NCBI GenBank assembly: GCA_007449985.2
Contig: VIIQ02000133.1
Location: forward strand, 1 to 64,000
Reading direction: 5' to 3'
Length of the DNA: 64,000 bases
Origin: Desmodesmus armatus
Taxonomy: Eukaryota; Chlorophyta; Chlorophyceae; Sphaeropleales; Scenedesmaceae
The position numbers and the translations under genes are program-made. Shown piece after piece: positions 61,101-64,000 of the stretch; within the stretch, counting starts at the first letter, position 1; each line of letters opens with the position of its first letter. The notes under the pieces are model-generated. The model saw nothing but the letters and a program-made list of their open reading frames with translations. It was not told the origin of the DNA and made no database searches.

Positions 61101-62141
61101 CCAAGTTTGCAGAGTGCCTACAGCACAGCTGTAGGCAGGGGCTGTCATGCATGCCATATGCAAGACCCCATACACCATTTAGGGCGCCCAGACACTTTGA
61201 GTTTGACGTCACTTATGTGCCCACAACCAAGTTCTGCATGCATGTGTTGACGGGGTGTCCACGCATCAAGAGAAGTGTGCAACTTCGAAGACGGCCGGCT
61301 GGTAACAACCATCTCCATGGTTGTGGTACATGGTGACGGTAGGGTGATGGGTGGTGCTTGTGTTTGCAGGAAAAATACAGCTGCCGGACGGGGTTGGTAT
61401 GCCCCCCTGCTGCTGTGCTGACCTGTGTAGGAGTGCTGAGTGGTGCTGGTGCTGACAGACCAGAAGCGGACAGTGTGGTCTGCACTGCCTGAAAGCAAGC
61501 AGCAACAAGGGGAGTGAACAGCAATTTCGTGTACAGTTGAAACGTAATCAACTGTGAAAACACCATTAAATTGCGGGTGTTTGGGCCACGTAAGCATGAC
61601 TGGTGCAGCTTTGCAGCTTGTGTCCCCTGTCAGCAGTGCCCACTGCTGATGCTGACAGCCTGGCAGCGCAAGCTTGTGCAGAACGCACCCTATAGGTGTG
61701 CCCATGATTAAGGTGGCATCGCGCAACCCTCACGTGTTGCGACAGATATGTTACCAGCAGCAGAGCCTCTACCAGCATATCTGAGGTGTGTGCCGCTGTG
61801 TATGCTGCTGTGCGGGAGCCAGTCACACACCTGATGCCAGCAACCTGCCATCCGGGCTCCAGGCCACACGCAGCACCTCCGACGTATGACCACGACAGCA
61901 ACTAGTCTGACATCAGGCCGCACGGGATACAGGTTGCCCATCAGCTCACCCATTGATAGGTGCAGTTACTGATCTGTACCAGTGGAGTACATACCTGCTG
62001 CCAACCACCAACGCTGGCGTCACGGCTCCATACTCTCACAGTCTCATCTTCTGAGGCTGATGCGACTACGTCAGAACTGTTTGGTTGAAAGGCTAGGCCA
62101 AAAATACGCGCACCGTGACCGAATGCTTGCTGCCAGGCCAT
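58153..62141 (-). CDS. WD40-repeat protein
   Basis: Eight minus-strand exons: 61995-62141, 61831-61906, 61423-61488, 60286-61045, 59609-59894, 59110-59379, 58835-58978, 58153-58370. With one restored base they give 655 residues. WD40 blades are clear: ARIFGLAFQPNSSDVVASAS then DETVRVW; GHTSEVLRVAWSPDGRLLAS; GSADHTVRFWSV; LSGHPEEVYAVHFLP; GVSVCPETHWAAATCSDGVL then RLWDAS; and VVVGRDNCLRVYTL. A Ser/Asp/Glu-rich insert lies within exon 4, and the C-terminal third is Gln/Ser-rich and disordered. The missing base lies in the C6 run of exon 4 (60967-60972 on plus): the frame changes from HFLPDAPH to one reading LLLTASGESLYLWDLAGG. The propeller is probably a scaffold; I cannot name the orthologue. 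The last two exon joins are the least certain. Confidence 0.8.
58975..59145 (-). repeat. Duplicated 3' end of WD40 exon 6
   Basis: The exon end encoding GAV-LFSSTG with its donor (59107-59145) recurs at about 58975-59013. The acceptor used for exon 7 appears to lie inside the duplicated copy. Confidence 0.75.
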
Positions 62142-62458
62142 ACTATGCCATGAGCGAAGCTGAAACTCGTCTGATGGAGGTTAGAAGTTCCTTTGACGTC
62201 ATCACATCTGGCTGGAGACTTGACTTTTGCTACAGGCGGAACCCCAAGTTTGACCAGGGTACAAGGTCAACGATGGAGGCACATATCACTGGCCTTTGGG
62301 GCTGTCTTCTATCAGCCTCTACGCTGTGACCAACAGCTGACCGCAACCCGTTGGAGAGATCGTGCACACTAGCTGCGCCCCTACAACATGCCACACAATG
62401 CTGAGCATGACAATGTGTGTGTGTGGGGGGGGGGGGGGGGGGGGGGGCAACATAAGAA
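62142..62458. promoter_or_regulatory. Upstream region of the WD40 gene
   Basis: Short region before the minus-strand start, with a G run at about 62424-62447. No defined promoter element seen. Confidence 0.35.
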
Positions 62459-62515
62459 GTACGCACCAGGGGTACTAATACTCCAACTTAGTATATGAGT
62501 ACCCCTGGTACGCAC
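62459..62515. mobile_element. Tiny hAT-type MITE (41 bp) with 8-bp target-site duplication
   Basis: The insert 62467-62507 has perfect 10-bp terminal inverted repeats CAGGGGTACT/AGTACCCCTG. It is flanked by GTACGCAC at 62459-62466 and 62508-62515. An 8-bp duplication with CAGGG-type ends is the hallmark of hAT transposons. There is no room for any gene. Confidence 0.85.
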
Positions 62516-62891
62516 AAGAGTGGAACCTTGCCAAAGGATGCTGCCAGCACAGACGACCCCGCTCCATGTTGAAGCCGCACATCACCACGCACACGTCACG
62601 ACAGCAACACAGGGTGTTTGATTACACCACGCTGCTGCTGCTTGAACACTTGACATATCTCTTCTTTTCTGGCACAGCACAAGAGGCCCCTCCTTCACCA
62701 ACATGTCCCCGCCCGATCACCCCGTCACCGGACACCATCAGAACAGCGATGTCAGCAAATAAATGAAGACCAACTGCTGCAGTTGCTGGCATCACCACAG
62801 CTGCTGCTAGCTGCTGCGCCTTTTCCAACTGCAGCTGGCTGCTGGCTGCTGCTGCTCTTGCACTGCGGGCTGCTCCCAGTAACACAGCTGC
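62516..62891. other. Short intergenic region
   Basis: Downstream of the small hydrophobic-protein gene. CTG-rich, no gene supported. Confidence 0.4.
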
Positions 62892-63792
62892 TCAGTAGAA
62901 GAAGGATGTGATGATCCAGTTGCAGAGGCAGGCTCCTGCAATCTTCATCGACACCTGCAAACACAAACAGCAGCAAAATGCAGCACGCAACACCAGCATG
63001 ACAATGCAGGGCGCATCAGAGCCTCAGCCGGAAATGTGCGAACCGTGTGCTCAACATGACATTCCCAAACAAACAAAAAATTCCCAAACTAATGATCAGG
63101 GGCGTTTCCCAGCGGGACACCCCCCATCCTCGTCCCCACCCCACTCCTACTATGGGCTGGTTACTCCAGTAGTACTGCCAAACAGTTACCACTTCCAGGC
63201 ACCTTGATGGTGCCAGCCATGCAGTCAGGGGTGCCTCCCAGCAGCCCACCCCTACCCGCACCCCACTCTTGCTGTGACTTGGTACTGACAGTGATACTGC
63301 CAAGCCGTCACCCCTTCTTCACCCCCGGACGATCAGCAATTACACCCCCTGTCAGCACACCCCCGGACCCACCAGCAGCCCTGGCTCCGTCAAGATAGCA
63401 GGCAGCTTGATGGTGCCAGCCAGGTAGTCAGGGGCACCTCCCAACAGCACACCCCCACCCCCACTCCTACACGCCTTCCCAACCACAAACCCTTCCCCAC
63501 CCCAAACAACAACTGCACGCCCTGTCAGCACACTCCAACACCCCCACACGCCTACACCCACCAGCAGTCCAGGCTCCGTCAAGATAGCAGGCAGCTTGAT
63601 GGTGCCAGCCAAGTAGTCAGGGGCACCTCCCAACAACACGCCCAGCACAGTGGCACCAATACCCAGCAGAGCACCCCTGATGAAGTTACGACCGGCCCGG
63701 CCGGCCTCTTCCTCTGTAGCCATGCTGGCATCACGGGGTGGCGGGCTGATGGCATTCTGCTTCATCACGTTGCCGGCAATGGCGATCAACAT
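62892..63792 (-). CDS. Small hydrophobic protein, unknown function
   Basis: Two exons, 63562-63792 and 62892-62954, join in phase 0 to give 97 residues. I do not recognise the family. The sequence has a charged stretch (MATEEEAGRAGRN), a likely membrane helix (IRGALLGIGATVLGVLLGG), then APDYLAGTIKLPAILTEPG and a C-terminal hydrophobic segment ending IITSFFY. A good acceptor (CCCGCAG) stands just before the first Met, so an upstream exon outside the model is possible. The intron holds copies of the exon 1 end, one nearly identical. Confidence 0.55.
63095..63640 (-). repeat. Three to four copies of an exon 3' end in the last intron
   Basis: The exon end encoding LLGGAPDYLAGTIKLPAILT (63565-63640) recurs at 63375-63450 almost unchanged, with donor GTGGGT. 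It recurs at 63200-63246 diverged, and about 63095-63125 as a remnant. Confidence 0.88.
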
Positions 63793-63803
63793 GCCTGCGG
63801 GTC

Positions 63804-63983
63804 AGTGACAGCGGCGTGGGACACAGCAGCAGACCAGCAGCAGGGCAGAATGAGGTGTTTGCTGCATGGGCGGCGATTACGGAGGGCATGGAGGATGAGG
63901 TGTGCCACGCTGCTGTGCTTGATGTGCCAGCCACCAGCAGCGCAACCTATGTAGGGCCCCTCGACAGCCTGTTGCTGTGCCTT
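63804..63983 (+). CDS. Possible exon of a plus-strand gene leaving the window
   Basis: The plus strand reads QNEVFAAWAAITEGMEDEVC then HAAVLDVPATSSATYVGP and ends at a CTT|GTGAGTG donor. This looks more protein-like than the minus-strand reading of the same bases. The 5' boundary is unclear and the remaining exons lie outside, so this is only a candidate. Confidence 0.35.
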
Positions 63984-64000
63984 GTGAGTGATCTGTGCAG

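Overview
The window looks like nuclear DNA of a green alga, probably of the Chlamydomonas/Haematococcus type, though the species cannot be fixed from sequence alone. Signs are high GC, genes cut into many short exons by introns with GTGAGT/GTGCGT-like donors and CAG acceptors, CAG/poly-Gln runs, long pure C or G runs, a spliced tRNA-Tyr, chloroplast proteins with transit peptides, and dispersed retroposons.

Layout. 1-4839 (-): 5' part of the exocyst gene SEC5, cut by the window edge. 5175-15165 (+): a complete 12-exon UTP25 gene (SSU processome), divergent from SEC5 across 335 bp. 16470-18412 (+): a two-exon F-box/leucine-rich-repeat protein. 20149-25492 (-): an eight-exon chloroplast DUF1995 (LPA3-like) protein. 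25846-35814: an accessory block with two inverted arms, each carrying an intron-containing tRNA-Tyr gene. Inside it are a 0.7-kb (GT)n tract, retroposons, and an unrecognised four-exon gene (29512-34431) whose first intron holds two identical 337-bp hairpin-rich units. 36713-51783 (-): a 25-exon gene for formylglycinamidine ribonucleotide synthase, with two more tRNA-Tyr copies and retroposons in one intron. 53563-54520 (+): a small predicted secreted protein. 58153-62141 (-): an eight-exon WD40-repeat protein. 62892-63792 (-): a small hydrophobic protein. A possible exon runs off the right edge on the + strand.

Exon models were built by joining splice sites so that phase closes. Four models close only if one base is added back inside or near a short C/G run, which suggests single-base deletions in the assembly rather than four broken genes. 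The genes do not form a pathway; they are unrelated housekeeping genes.

The most striking feature is architectural. In six of the eight modelled genes, introns (and one 3' UTR) contain one to three degraded tandem copies of the neighbouring exon edge together with its splice site. Introns here seem to grow by tandem duplication across exon-intron junctions. Pure G runs tend to follow donors and pure C runs to precede acceptors on the sense strand. The second notable item is the 337-bp hairpin-rich unit, whose second copy is flanked by a 52-bp direct repeat.
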